Shown here in pieces: positions 15,700-25,994 of a DNA stretch of 64,000 nt. Both the position numbers and the translations under genes were made by a program. Every line of letters starts with the position of its first letter. Positions within the stretch are counted from its first letter, which is position 1. The notes beneath the pieces were generated by a model, which saw only the letters and a program-made list of their open reading frames with translations, had not been told where the DNA came from and made no database searches. Source of the DNA: JAIBJN01 sp963775625 (GTDB taxonomy: Bacteria; Actinomycetota; Thermoleophilia; Gaiellales; Gaiellaceae); contig CAVZJM010000012.1 of NCBI GenBank assembly GCA_963775625.1, positions 28,043 through 92,042 of the forward strand, in the 5' to 3' direction.

Positions 15700-16143
15700 T
15701 CAGGCCAGCTTCTCGCGCACGAGCTGGCTCACCTCGGAGCCGTCGGCGCGGCCGGCAACCTGTGGCATCACGTCGGCCATCACGCGCCCGAGGTCGCGCA
15801 ACGAGGTCGCACCCGTCTCGGCGATCGCGTCGTCCACGATCCCCTCGAGCTCCTCCTCGTCGAGCGGCTCCGGCATGAACTCCTCGATGACCTCGAGCTC
15901 GTCCTCTTCCTTCTCCGCCTGCTCCTCCCGCCCGGCCGCGCGGAACGCCTCGGCCGCTTCCGCTCGCCGCTTCCGCTCGCGCTGGAGCACCTGAAGCTCC
16001 TCGTCCTCCTTGAGCGGCCGGCCGAGCTCCTTCTCGGCCGCCCTCAGGGACGCCAGTGTGAGCCGAAGGGTGTCCGTGCGCAGCTGGTCGCGCGCACGCA
16101 TCGCATCCTTGAGTTCGTCCTCGATCTCGGCGATCAGGCTCAT
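15700..16143 (-). CDS. yqeY: GatB/YqeY domain protein
   Basis: 147 aa, YqeY family, similar to the C-terminal tail domain of the GatB amidotransferase subunit. It begins MSLIAEIEDELKDAMRARDQ and has the family segment RTDTLRLTLASLRAAEKELG and a C-terminal GRVMADVMPQVAGRADGSEV. A charged Glu/Arg-rich middle likely forms a coiled coil. Its ATG overlaps the HIT gene stop (ATGA). Proposed roles in tRNA-dependent amidation are unproven for stand-alone YqeY. Confidence 0.9.
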   Translation of the reverse strand: MSLIAEIEDELKDAMRARDQLRTDTLRLTLASLRAAEKELGRPLKEDEELQVLQRERKRRAEAAEAFRAAGREEQAEKEEDELEVIEEFMPEPLDEEELEGIVDDAIAETGATSLRDLGRVMADVMPQVAGRADGSEVSQLVREKLA

Positions 16144-16475
16144 TCGAATCCTGCCAGTGTCGGGGTGCCGCCGAGAATATGCCAGTGGAGGTGAAAGACC
16201 GTCTGGCCCCCGCCCGGTCCGACGTTGACGATGACGCGATAGTCCTCGAGGCCGGCCTCCCGGGCCGTGGCGGCGACGAACTCCAGCATCCGCCCCGCCT
16301 CGTCGCCCCCGAACTCTCCGACCTCCCGGAACGTATCGACATGCCGCTCGGGGATCACCAGCAGGTGGGTCGGCGCCTTGGGGTTGATGTCGCGGACCGC
16401 CGCGAAGCCGTCCACCTTCCGCACGTGGTCACCCTCCGCGTAGAGGCGGCAGAACAGGCACTCAGACTGGGACAC
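16140..16475 (-). CDS. HIT family nucleotide-binding protein (HinT-like)
   Basis: 111 aa, histidine-triad hydrolase/transferase, probably acting on AMP-lysine-type or adenosine phosphoramidate substrates. Begins MSQSECLFCRLYAEGD (zinc-type Cys pair CLFC), with RDINPKAPTHLLVIP and the triad QTVFHLHWHILGG, whose middle His is the nucleophile. GTG start, overlapping the mtaB 3' end by 14 bp. Next to yqeY and phoH as in many actinobacteria. Confidence 0.93.
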   Translation of the reverse strand: MSQSECLFCRLYAEGDHVRKVDGFAAVRDINPKAPTHLLVIPERHVDTFREVGEFGGDEAGRMLEFVAATAREAGLEDYRVIVNVGPGGGQTVFHLHWHILGGTPTLAGFE

Positions 16476-17658
16476 CGACGACTCCTTCTTCGCTCACGTC
16501 CACGCCCCTCGCGCGCACGAGCTCGCCCGCGGGAGCGTTGACGAGCCAGGGAGTGTAGTCGTCCCCGTACCCACGTCCCGGCCTGTCGACGAGAACCCAG
16601 TCCTCCGAGCCGACCTTCGTCCGCCAGGATCGCCGGCACGCCTCGGCGGAGGCCGCGCGGAGGCGCGAGCTCCGCTCTCGCTTCACCTTGGGCGGAACCG
16701 TGTCGGTCGCGGCGCTCCTCGTCCCCGGCCGGGGCGAGTACGGAAAGACGTGCACCTTCGTGAGGCCGGCCTGCTCGACGACTGCAAGCGTCCGCTCGAA
16801 CGCGGCGTCGTCCTCGGCCGGGAAGCCGACGATCACGTCGGCGGTGAGGTTGAAGCCCTCGGCGCGCGCGAGCCGGCGGAGGTACGTGGCGCTCGTGTAC
16901 CTCCGACCCATTGCCTTCAGCACGCCGTCGTCGCCCGACTGGAGCGGGACGTGCAGGTGCGGCGAGACCGTCGGCGTCTCTCGCATTGCGCGGACCAGAT
17001 CCTCGCCGAGGTGATTGACCTCGATCGAGGAGAGCCGCAGCCGTTCGAGCCCAGGCGTCGCACCGGCCTCGCGGACGAGCCGCGGGAGGTCGAAGCCGGC
17101 CGCGCGGTCCCGGTAGCAGCCGAGGTTGATGCCGGTGAGGACGACCTCGGGATGACCGCGGTCGACTCGGCGTCGCACCTCGCCGAGAACCGCGTCCGCC
17201 GAGCGGCTGCGGGACCGACCGCGGACCTGAGGGATGACGCAGAAGGCACACGAGAAGCTGCAGCCGTCTTGAACCTTCACGAACGCCCGCACCCGGTCGA
17301 GGCCGACGTCGGCCCGGACGCAGCCGATCGCGCCGACGTCGCGGGCGACGAAGTCGGGCGTGCGCTCGCCCGGGAGACGAACGATCGTCACGTTCTCGGG
17401 CAGTCCGGCGAGCGCGTCTCCGCCGAGATTCGCGCCGCAGCCCGTCACGTACACGCGCATCGCGTCGCGAGCCGCCCGTCTTGCCGCCTGCCTCGACTTG
17501 CGGACGGCCTCGTGCGTGACGCAGCACGTGTTCACCACCGCGACGTCCGCCGTCTCACCAGACTCGACATGACCGTCCGCGACCAGGCGCTCCCGGATCT
17601 CTTGGATGTCGGTCTGCGAGACCTTGCAGCCGAGGAAGCCGACGGTGAAAGTCGCCAT
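16462..17658 (-). CDS. mtaB: tRNA (t6A37) methylthiotransferase MtaB
   Basis: 398 aa radical-SAM enzyme that converts t6A to ms2t6A at tRNA position 37. The N-terminal UPF0004 domain carries the auxiliary cluster cysteines (LGCKVSQ, VVNTCCVT, VTGCGA). The radical-SAM cluster motif is CSFSCAFC at about residue 145. Downstream SSIEVNHLGEDLV and PLQSGDDGVLKAMGRRY are family segments, and a TRAM-like end is present. RKSRQAARRAARD is typical of MtaB rather than MiaB. Second-to-last enzyme before HIT in this operon. Confidence 0.93.
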   Translation of the reverse strand: MATFTVGFLGCKVSQTDIQEIRERLVADGHVESGETADVAVVNTCCVTHEAVRKSRQAARRAARDAMRVYVTGCGANLGGDALAGLPENVTIVRLPGERTPDFVARDVGAIGCVRADVGLDRVRAFVKVQDGCSFSCAFCVIPQVRGRSRSRSADAVLGEVRRRVDRGHPEVVLTGINLGCYRDRAAGFDLPRLVREAGATPGLERLRLSSIEVNHLGEDLVRAMRETPTVSPHLHVPLQSGDDGVLKAMGRRYTSATYLRRLARAEGFNLTADVIVGFPAEDDAAFERTLAVVEQAGLTKVHVFPYSPRPGTRSAATDTVPPKVKRERSSRLRAASAEACRRSWRTKVGSEDWVLVDRPGRGYGDDYTPWLVNAPAGELVRARGVDVSEEGVVGVPV

Positions 17659-17671
17659 GAACGGGCCGATG

Positions 17672-17995
17672 CTAGCCGACGCGGGCGGGCCGGCTCGGAC
17701 CGCTCAGGACTGCAAAGGCGACCGCGCCGGCGAGCGTCAACGCTATGCCGACGACGAGCCACGGCAACGAATCGAAGCCGTCGAGGGCGGCGATTCCGAG
17801 GCACACGAGACCGCTTCCCGACAGGATCCCGAGCGTGCTACGGGAGTCCCGCGACCTGCGCGCGACCAGCCAGCAGGCGACGAGAGCGAAAGGCAGGATG
17901 AAGAGGCCGATCGAGGGAGACGCCAGCAACGAGAAGACGACCAGGGCTCCCGCCGCGGCCCAGGCGGCAAACCAGCGCCAGCCTCGTCTCGGCAT
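17672..17995 (-). CDS. Small multi-helix membrane protein
   Basis: 107 aa from ATG 17995 (MPRRGWRWFAAWAAAGALVV), with a TTG three codons upstream also possible. Three or four hydrophobic segments: AAWAAAGALVVFSLLA, LFILPFALVACWLVA, LGILSGSGLVCLGIAAL, LVVGIALTLAGAVAFAVL. No conserved motif recognised. It sits between prmA and mtaB, 12 bp after the prmA stop, so it is probably co-transcribed. Function unknown. Confidence 0.7.
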   Translation of the reverse strand: MPRRGWRWFAAWAAAGALVVFSLLASPSIGLFILPFALVACWLVARRSRDSRSTLGILSGSGLVCLGIAALDGFDSLPWLVVGIALTLAGAVAFAVLSGPSRPARVG

Positions 17996-18007
17996 CTCGA
18001 GCAAAGT

Positions 18008-18748
18008 CTAGCCCGAACGTACGAGCAGGTCGGCCGCCCAGCCCTCGGCGAGTCGCCGGTCCGCTGCCGTCCAGCCCCGCGGCTCGGGTCGCTCCTGCTC
18101 CAGGTAGCCGGAGGCGACCACGGACGAGCCCTTGAAGCGCTCCGCGGCGCGCTCGACAGGCTCCCGGGCGATGTTGGCGATGGCGACGGCGACGGCCGGA
18201 ATCGGGTCGACAAGCACGTCGCAGCGGCGCACGTCGATCTCGACCCCGTTCGCAGCCGCGTTCGTTCGAGCGGCGTCCACTGCCGCCTCGTCGCTGTCGA
18301 GGGCGACGACGGGCGCGAAGCCGAGCTTCGCCGCCGCGACGGCGAGGACCCCGGACCCGCAACCCAGGTCGACGATGCCCGTCGGCTCGAGGCCCAAGAG
18401 CAGCTCGAGGCAGAGACGGGTGGTTGGGTGGGCGCCCGTTCCGAAGGCGCGGCCGGGATTGATGACGACCGCGAGCGCACTCGCGCTCGGAGGCTCCCAG
18501 GGCGGACCGATCCACAGGGGGCCGATCCGCACAGGCCGGTGGAAGCGTCGCCATTCGTCCTCCCAGCCGGCGACCACCTCCAGCTCACGCACCGGGCCGA
18601 GCTCCGCCAGGCCTCGGATCGCGTCGGTTCGCTCCGTGTAGCCGGCGAGCTCCAGCGCTCCAGCGCTCTCGTGCTCCTCGAAGCCCGCGGGGAAGAGGTC
18701 GACCATCACGGCTCGCGCCTCCTCCGCCCGCCCGGCGGGGACGGTCAC
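18008..18748 (-). CDS. prmA: Ribosomal protein L11 methyltransferase
   Basis: 246 aa class I SAM methyltransferase. The N-terminal substrate-binding domain includes EDEWRRFHRPVRIG (the EDW...W/KP region of PrmA). INPGRAFGTGAHPTTRLCL is the family hallmark. The SAM site is DLGCGSGVLAVAAAKLG, followed by ALDSDEAAVDAA, and the motif IV position reads ANIARE, where NI is retained. GTG start 18748, with a few upstream in-frame codons possible. Directly follows dnaJ (20 bp). Confidence 0.9.
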   Translation of the reverse strand: MTVPAGRAEEARAVMVDLFPAGFEEHESAGALELAGYTERTDAIRGLAELGPVRELEVVAGWEDEWRRFHRPVRIGPLWIGPPWEPPSASALAVVINPGRAFGTGAHPTTRLCLELLLGLEPTGIVDLGCGSGVLAVAAAKLGFAPVVALDSDEAAVDAARTNAAANGVEIDVRRCDVLVDPIPAVAVAIANIAREPVERAAERFKGSSVVASGYLEQERPEPRGWTAADRRLAEGWAADLLVRSG

Positions 18749-18768
18749 GACGACGCGGCGCAGGCTCG

Positions 18769-19896
18769 TCAGCGAAACGCGGAGCGGAGCCTCTCGAAGA
18801 AGCTCTCGTCCGACCCGTAGTTGCGCTCGTGCTCGCTGCGGGCGAAGTCCTCGAGGAGCTTGCGCTGCTCCTCCGTGAGGTGGGCGGGGACGGCGACGTT
18901 CACGAGCACGCGGTGGTCCCCGCGGCCGCGGCCCTGGAGCACGGGCATCCCCTTCCCCTTGAGCACTCGCAGCTCGCCCGGCTGTGTCCCCGGCCCGAGC
19001 TCGAGCTCCAGCTCACCGTCGAGCGTCTCGACGGTGAGCGTCGCGCCCAGGGCGGCCTGCGTCATGGTGAGGTCGACGGCGGACACGACGTCGTTCCCGT
19101 CGCGCACGAAGCGCGCGTCGGGCCGCACGTGGACCCGTACGTAGAGATCGCCGGCACGTCCTCCGAGCACGCCGGCGTGGCCCTCTCCGCTCAGGCGGAT
19201 CCGCTGTCCGTCGTGGATGCCCGGAGGAATCTCGACCTCGAGCTCGCGTTCCTCGGTGGCCCGGCCCGCACCGCGGCAGTCGGGGCACGGAGTCTCGACC
19301 ACCTCCCCCAGCCCTCCGCACTCCGGGCAGGCCTGGGTGCGCACGACCTGGCCGAGGAACGAGCTGGCGACGGTCTGGAGGCGACCCGTTCCCTCGCACC
19401 GACCGCAGGTCTTCGGTGCCGTCCCTGGCGCAGCACCGCTTCCCTGGCAGGTTGCACAGTCGACGACCGCCGGGAACGGAACGCTGCGTGTCACGCCCTT
19501 CGCAGCCTCGACGAGCTCCACCTCGACCTCGGCCACCACGTCCGAGCCGCGGGCCGACCGCCGGCCCGGCCGGGCGCCGCGGCCGCCGAAGATGTCGTCT
19601 CCGAAGAACGCCGCGAAGAGGTCGTTGAGGCTGCCGAGGTCGAAATCGGTCGGCCGGAAGCCGCCGGTTCTCAGCCCGTCGTGCCCGAAGCGGTCGTACA
19701 GCTCCCGCGTCTCCACCCGCGAGAGAACCTCGTAGGCCTCCGCGGCCTCCCGGAAGCGCTCCTGCGCCTCGGGGTGGTCGGAAACGTCGGGATGCAGCTC
19801 GCGTGCCAGCCGGCGAAACGCGGACTTGATCGCACGCTCGTCGGCGTCCCTCGGGACGCCGAGAACCTCGTAGTAGTCGCGTCGAGTGGTGGCCAC
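18769..19896 (-). CDS. dnaJ: Chaperone DnaJ
   Basis: 375 aa type I J-protein, co-chaperone of DnaK. J domain at residues 1-70 (DYYEVLGVPRDADERAIKSA, with HPD in ELHPDVSDH), a Gly/Phe region, then a zinc domain with four CxxC repeats (CATCQGSGA, CGRCEGTG, CPECGGLG, CPDCRGAG) and the C-terminal substrate-binding domains. GTG start. It sits behind hrcA in the usual hrcA-dnaJ pair and lacks a linked dnaK/grpE, so it is the hrcA-associated DnaJ copy. Confidence 0.96.
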   Translation of the reverse strand: MATTRRDYYEVLGVPRDADERAIKSAFRRLARELHPDVSDHPEAQERFREAAEAYEVLSRVETRELYDRFGHDGLRTGGFRPTDFDLGSLNDLFAAFFGDDIFGGRGARPGRRSARGSDVVAEVEVELVEAAKGVTRSVPFPAVVDCATCQGSGAAPGTAPKTCGRCEGTGRLQTVASSFLGQVVRTQACPECGGLGEVVETPCPDCRGAGRATEERELEVEIPPGIHDGQRIRLSGEGHAGVLGGRAGDLYVRVHVRPDARFVRDGNDVVSAVDLTMTQAALGATLTVETLDGELELELGPGTQPGELRVLKGKGMPVLQGRGRGDHRVLVNVAVPAHLTEEQRKLLEDFARSEHERNYGSDESFFERLRSAFR

Positions 19897-19937
19897 GATT
19901 CTAGGGTACTCCGGCCTGCCGGCGGCACCTGCACGGC

Positions 19938-20984
19938 TCAGCTCTCGTAGAGCTCCTCGACGAACCGGGAGAGCTCGTACGCCGCCGAGCGAACCGCCGC
20001 GATTGCCTTCTCGTAATCCATCCGGGTCGGCCCGAGCAGGCTCACCGTGCCGAGGTTCAGGTGCTGCAGGCCGTAGGGAGCCCCCACGAGCGAGACGCCT
20101 GCAAGGTCGGGGTCGGCGAAATCGGGGCCGACTCGGACGAAGGGCCGCTTCGATCCGAGGCTGGCGCGCAGGAGGTCGAGCACGGCCGCGCGCTGCTCGA
20201 GGACCTCGAGCACGTGCCTGTACGTCCGCAGCTCGTCAGCGCGAAACTCGTCGAGCACGCCTGCCGTCCCGCCGACGTAGAGCGTTTGCTCCTCGGCTTC
20301 GAGAACGTCGGTGAAGGCGGGCCGCAGCCGATCGAGGAACGCGCGCTCGCGCTCCGAGAGCGCCGCATCCTCGAAGCGGCTCCGCAGCAGGCGAGCGCCG
20401 AGCCGCAGGCCGGCCACCGTCTCGTACAGATACTGGCCTGCCCATTCCGCGAGCCCCACGTCGACGGGCTGCTCGAACGTCAGGAGCCGCTTCGTCACCC
20501 CTCCTGTCGACGTGATCACGACGACCATGGCGACGTGCGGCTGCAGGAGCAGCACCTCCACGTGGCGCACGATCGTCGTCTCCAGCGGCGGCGCGGAGAC
20601 GAGCGCGAGCAGGTGCGTGAGGTCCGCGAGGGCGTCCGTCGTCGCCCGCAGGGCCGAGTCGACCTGGCTCTCGACGCCCGAGAGGTCGAGCTCGAGCTCG
20701 GTCGGCCTCGCCTCCAGCCGGTCGAGCAGGCGATCGACGAACAGCCGGTAGCCGGCGTCGGTCGGCACGCGGCCGGCGGACGTGTGCGGGTGGGTGAGCA
20801 GCCCTTGCTCCTCGAGGACGGCCAGCTCGTATCGGACCGTCGAGGAGGAGACGTCGAGCCCCGCGCGCTGGACGAGGGTCTTCGACCCGACGGGCGTTCC
20901 CGTGGCGACGTACTCCTCGACAACCCGCGCCAGGATCAACTCCTGCCGCTGGCTCAGGCGAAGCTCCTGTGCGTCGGCCATCAT
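19938..20984 (-). CDS. hrcA: Heat-inducible transcription repressor HrcA
   Basis: 348 aa repressor of class I heat-shock genes, which binds the CIRCE operator. The N-terminal winged helix contains LSQRQELILARVVEEYVATG and VSSSTVRYELAVLEEQGLLT, then SAGRVPTDAGYR, a GAF-like dimerisation domain and the C-terminal LVGAPYGLQHLNLGTVSLLG. The ATG lies 1 nt after the hemW stop, so it is within the lepA-hemW operon. I see no CIRCE repeat immediately upstream of it, but a CIRCE-like palindrome lies at the right end of the window. Confidence 0.95.
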   Translation of the reverse strand: MMADAQELRLSQRQELILARVVEEYVATGTPVGSKTLVQRAGLDVSSSTVRYELAVLEEQGLLTHPHTSAGRVPTDAGYRLFVDRLLDRLEARPTELELDLSGVESQVDSALRATTDALADLTHLLALVSAPPLETTIVRHVEVLLLQPHVAMVVVITSTGGVTKRLLTFEQPVDVGLAEWAGQYLYETVAGLRLGARLLRSRFEDAALSERERAFLDRLRPAFTDVLEAEEQTLYVGGTAGVLDEFRADELRTYRHVLEVLEQRAAVLDLLRASLGSKRPFVRVGPDFADPDLAGVSLVGAPYGLQHLNLGTVSLLGPTRMDYEKAIAAVRSAAYELSRFVEELYES

Positions 20985-20985
20985 T

Positions 20986-22100
20986 CTAAATTGTACTTTT
21001 TGCAGGGGTTTCGGCCATCAGCTCGGCGGTCACGCCCCCGCCGAGGAAACGACCGCGCCGGGTGAGGGCGAGACCGCCGTCGCGGCGCTCCGCCAGCCCG
21101 AGCCGCTCCATCCGCACGAGAGCCGCTGCGTCCACGGCGGCTTCGACGCGCGCGAGCGGAATCGGCTCGTCGAGGCGCAGGCCGAGCATCAGGCGCTCGC
21201 GGGTCGCGACCTCCGGCCCGAGGGGCTCCTCGTCGCGAGGCGGACGCCGACCGCGGCCGAGCGCGGCCAGGTAGCCCGTCAGCCTCGCGCGGTTTCGCCA
21301 GCGCATGCCGTCGATCGTCGAGACCGCTCCGATCCCGATGCCGAGGTAGTCGTCGCCGCGCCAGTAGCCGAGGTTGTGTTGCCCCTGCCGGTCGGGTCGG
21401 CAGAAGCTCGCGGTCTCGTACCAGCGATAGCCGACGCCGACGAGTGTCTCGACGACCAGCTCGAAGTAGCCCTCCAGCGCCTCCGCCTGCCGCGTCAGCG
21501 CATCGCCGTGCGCGAACGTGAAGCGCGTGCCGGGCTTTGCCTCGAGCTCGTAGCAGGACAGGTGCTCCGGGCCGAGCGCGATCGCCTCCGCAAGATCAAG
21601 CCGGAGGTCGGCGGGGCTCTGGCCGGGGATCCCGTAGATGAGGTCGAGGGAGACGTTGTCAAAGTCGGCATCACGAAGATGGTAGAAGGCGGCTCGGACA
21701 ACGTCCGGACCTGCTCGGCGGTCGAGCACGGCCAAGAGCTTGGGTTGGAAGCTCTGCGCGCCCAGCGAGACCCGCGTCACCCCGCCCCGCCGAAGCAGGG
21801 TCGCCAGCTCCGGCGTGATCGTCTCGGGGTTCGCCTCGACCGTAACCTCGGCTGAGCGCGGGAGCGCCGCCAAGAGCCGCGCGAGCTGCGCGGGCTTCGT
21901 GAACGTCGGCGTGCCCCCGCCGAGGAACACCGTCTCCGGCTCGTCGGCGAGGCACTCCCTCTCGAGCTCCAGCTCGGCGAGCAGGGCGTCGACGTACGCG
22001 CCGTGTCCTTCGCGCTTGCCGACGAGCGTGACGAAGTCGCAGTACCCGCACCGGCTCGCGCAGAACGGCAGGTGGACGTAGAGGTGTCGGGCGCCGCCTG

Positions 22101-22104
<4 letters not shown>
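20986..22104 (-). CDS. hemW: Radical SAM heme chaperone HemW
   Basis: 372 aa HemN-like radical SAM protein. The cluster motif is CASRCGYC (CxxxCxxC, lacking the fourth Cys pattern of true HemN), near YVHLPFCASR. Then VFLGGGTPTF, VEANPETITPE, RVSLGAQSF, DLIYGIPGQSP and the C-terminal winged domain (GLRLDEPIPL). HemW inserts heme into target proteins and is not a coproporphyrinogen oxidase. The GTG at 22104 overlaps the lepA stop (GTGA), an order (lepA-hemW-hrcA-dnaJ) conserved in Gram-positives. Confidence 0.94.
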
Positions 22105-23891
<1,787 letters not shown>

Positions 23892-23900
23892 GGTCGGTTG

Positions 23901-25496
23901 CTAGTCCGTTGTACCGGATCGGCGCCGAAGCGAGAGGAGCGTCTCGAGCTCGCGAACACGAAGCAGGGCGGCGCAGGCAAGGAAGGCGGCCGCGGCCGCG
24001 AGGATCCCGATGCCGACCGAGACGATCTGGGCGCCGAGCGAACGGCCGAGCGTCTCGTCCAACCCGTACCAAACGCCGAACGCGGTTGCGGCCGCGGCCG
24101 CCGAGGCGACGGCGATGCGCGCGTAGGACGAGACGATCCCGCGGCCGTCGAGCCGGCCGAGTCGGCGGCGGAGGATCGCGACGAGCGCCAGCGTGCCCGC
24201 GATGTTCACGAGGGACGTGGCCAACGGGATCCCCCACACCCCGACCCGGTACAGGATCCCGGCCAGGATCGCGTTGAGCGCGAGAGCTCCGAGCGCGACG
24301 GCGGTCGGGACCCAGGGGGACTGGAGGCTGAAGAACGAGCGGTTGAGCATCAGCATCGTGCCGTTGAACGTCAGCCCGAGCGCGAACGCGGCCAGCGCTC
24401 CCGCTACGACCGGCGTCTGGTCGGCGGTGAACTCCCCGCGCTGGTAGAGGAGGCGGACAATCGGCTCCGCGAGCACGGCTGCGACGGCGCTGGCGGGCAG
24501 CAGGAGAAAGCCGATCTGGCGCAGGCCGAGCGAGACCGACTCCCGAAACCCCGTGGAGTCTCCTCGCGCCGCCAGCCGTGAGAGGCGCGGGAAGAGCACC
24601 GTCGCGACCGCGACCGAAAACATGCCCTGCGGGAGCATGTAGATCCGAAACGCCGCGTCGATTGCGCTCGGGGCAAGCTCGGGATCGACGAAGCGCGAGG
24701 CGAAGAACGTGTTCACGACGAAGCTGAAGTTGATGAGCCCGAGCGCGAGCGTCACGGGCAGCATCAGCACCACCACCCGCTTGACCGCGGGATCGCGGAG
24801 GTCGAGCACTGCGCGGATACGGCCGTCTCGCTTCCTCAGCCACCAGACTGGCGTAATCGTCTGGATGATCGTGCCGGCGAGGACGCCGGCGGCATAGGCG
24901 TAGAGCTGCGCCTCCTCGCTCTCGAAGCGCGGAACGACGAAGAGGAGCGAGGCGATGATGACGACGTTCCAGATGACCGGCATGAGCGCCTGGACCGTGA
25001 ACTCCTCGTAGGAGTTGAGGATCCCGACGAGGATTCCGGAGACGCCGGTGAGGACGACAATCGGAAAGAGAATCCTCGAGAGCCCGGTCGCAAGCTCCTC
25101 GAGGTCGCCGAGGCCGAAGATGCGCATGATCAGCGGTGCCAGGACCATCAAAAGCCCGGTCAGCGCGCCCAGCACGATGAGGACGAGCCAGAAGAGCGTC
25201 GAGGCAACCCGCCAGGCACGGGCGCGCTGTTCCTTCTCCAGAAGCTCGCTGAACACCGGCACGAAGGCGGCGCCGAGGGCCGCGTCGGCTGCCAGAGCCC
25301 GCACGAGGTTGGGGACCTGAAACGCGACCGTGAAGGCGTTGATCTCGCCCTCGACGCCGAAGGCCCTCCGAACGACGATCTCGCGGAAGAGACCCAGGAC
25401 CCGCGAGACTCCGGTGATGGCAGAGAAAACGGCGGTCGACCAGGCGAGCCGCTTCTTCGGCCGGCCCGGCGTTCGCACCGATTCCGCCTCGCTCAC
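23901..25496 (-). CDS. murJ: Lipid II flippase MurJ
   Basis: 531 aa polytopic membrane protein of the MOP superfamily that moves lipid II across the membrane. About 14 hydrophobic helices. Family signatures: ITGVSRVLGLFREIVVRRAF, NAFTVAFQVPNLVRALAADA, FVPVFSELL and LPQGMFSVAVATVLFP. An N-terminal basic extension (RTPGRPKKR) precedes helix 1. No C-terminal pseudokinase extension, unlike mycobacterial MviN. Start ATG/GTG near 25496 as drawn. It heads this minus-strand run and is divergent from rpsT. Confidence 0.93.
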   Translation of the reverse strand: MSEAESVRTPGRPKKRLAWSTAVFSAITGVSRVLGLFREIVVRRAFGVEGEINAFTVAFQVPNLVRALAADAALGAAFVPVFSELLEKEQRARAWRVASTLFWLVLIVLGALTGLLMVLAPLIMRIFGLGDLEELATGLSRILFPIVVLTGVSGILVGILNSYEEFTVQALMPVIWNVVIIASLLFVVPRFESEEAQLYAYAAGVLAGTIIQTITPVWWLRKRDGRIRAVLDLRDPAVKRVVVLMLPVTLALGLINFSFVVNTFFASRFVDPELAPSAIDAAFRIYMLPQGMFSVAVATVLFPRLSRLAARGDSTGFRESVSLGLRQIGFLLLPASAVAAVLAEPIVRLLYQRGEFTADQTPVVAGALAAFALGLTFNGTMLMLNRSFFSLQSPWVPTAVALGALALNAILAGILYRVGVWGIPLATSLVNIAGTLALVAILRRRLGRLDGRGIVSSYARIAVASAAAAATAFGVWYGLDETLGRSLGAQIVSVGIGILAAAAAFLACAALLRVRELETLLSLRRRSGTTD

Positions 25497-25513
25497 CCGG
25501 GCGAGGATAGGCG

Positions 25514-25571
25514 AGCGGCCAGAGCGCGTGGCCGCTTGCTACGATTCCCGCCGGCCCAACCGGGCCTTTTT
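25514..25571 (+). promoter_or_regulatory. Leader of rpsT: hairpin, -10-like box and short terminator-like stem
   Basis: The 81-bp divergent gap before rpsT holds a perfect 8-bp hairpin (agcggcca/tggccgct, 25514-25536), a TGCTACGAT extended -10-like box (25537-25545) and, just before the start codon, ggccc-aacc-gggcc followed by five T (25553-25571). The last looks like a compact intrinsic attenuator within the leader of the S20 gene. Function is inferred only. Confidence 0.4.
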
Positions 25572-25577
25572 CTCGCT

Positions 25578-25841
25578 ATGCCGAACATCAAACAGCAGAA
25601 GCGCCGCGTCTCCATCGCCGCCCGCCAGCGGCTCGAGAACCTCCGCCACCGCTCGCTCGCCAAGACCCTGTACAGGCGGCTCGAGACGGCGATCGAGGAC
25701 GGCGACAAGGACTCCGTCGCCACCGCCCACCGGGAGCTCGTCCGCTGCCTCGACCGCGCTGCTGCGGCCCACGCGATGCACCCCAATCGAGCCGCGCGGA
25801 AGAAGTCCCAGGCCGCACGCCTGGTTGCCGGCACGTCGTAG
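25578..25841 (+). CDS. rpsT: 30S ribosomal protein S20
   Basis: 87 aa, three-helix protein that binds 16S rRNA. MPNIKQQKRRVSIAARQRLE at the N-terminus and HPNRAARKKSQAARL at the C-terminus are typical S20. The ATG at 25578 is chosen because the family begins MPNIK or MANIK. An upstream TTG would add 14 unrelated residues and start before the terminator-like stem. It is the only plus-strand gene in the 10.7-33.9 kb stretch and is convergent with holA. Confidence 0.96.
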   Translation: MPNIKQQKRRVSIAARQRLENLRHRSLAKTLYRRLETAIEDGDKDSVATAHRELVRCLDRAAAAHAMHPNRAARKKSQAARLVAGTS

Positions 25842-25864
25842 GCCGTCGCACATTCGGCTCGTGT

Positions 25865-25907
25865 CGTGACAGATTCGTCACGATTCGTGCCCCACGCGCG
25901 CGTTTTT
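25865..25907 (+). terminator. Putative rpsT terminator
   Basis: cgtgac-agattc-gtcacg (25865-25882) is a perfect 6-bp hairpin 24 bp after the rpsT stop. About 20 bp on, acgcgcgcgt runs into five T (25894-25907). The stem and T-run are not directly adjacent, so strength is uncertain. The rest of the 153-bp convergent gap to holA shows nothing else clear. Confidence 0.35.
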
Positions 25908-25994
25908 CGTCGTTAGGCTCGGAAGCGGGTGGTGGGCTGGGGTGCCCCGAAGGCTGGCGAGCTCTCCCGGCGGCCAGATCCCAGGCGCTGGCGC

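Noticed and set aside
20985..21010. CIRCE operator before hrcA
   Set aside because: The sequence there is the end of hemW with an AT-rich stretch (ttctaaattgtacttttt) and has no GCACTC/GAGTGC halves.
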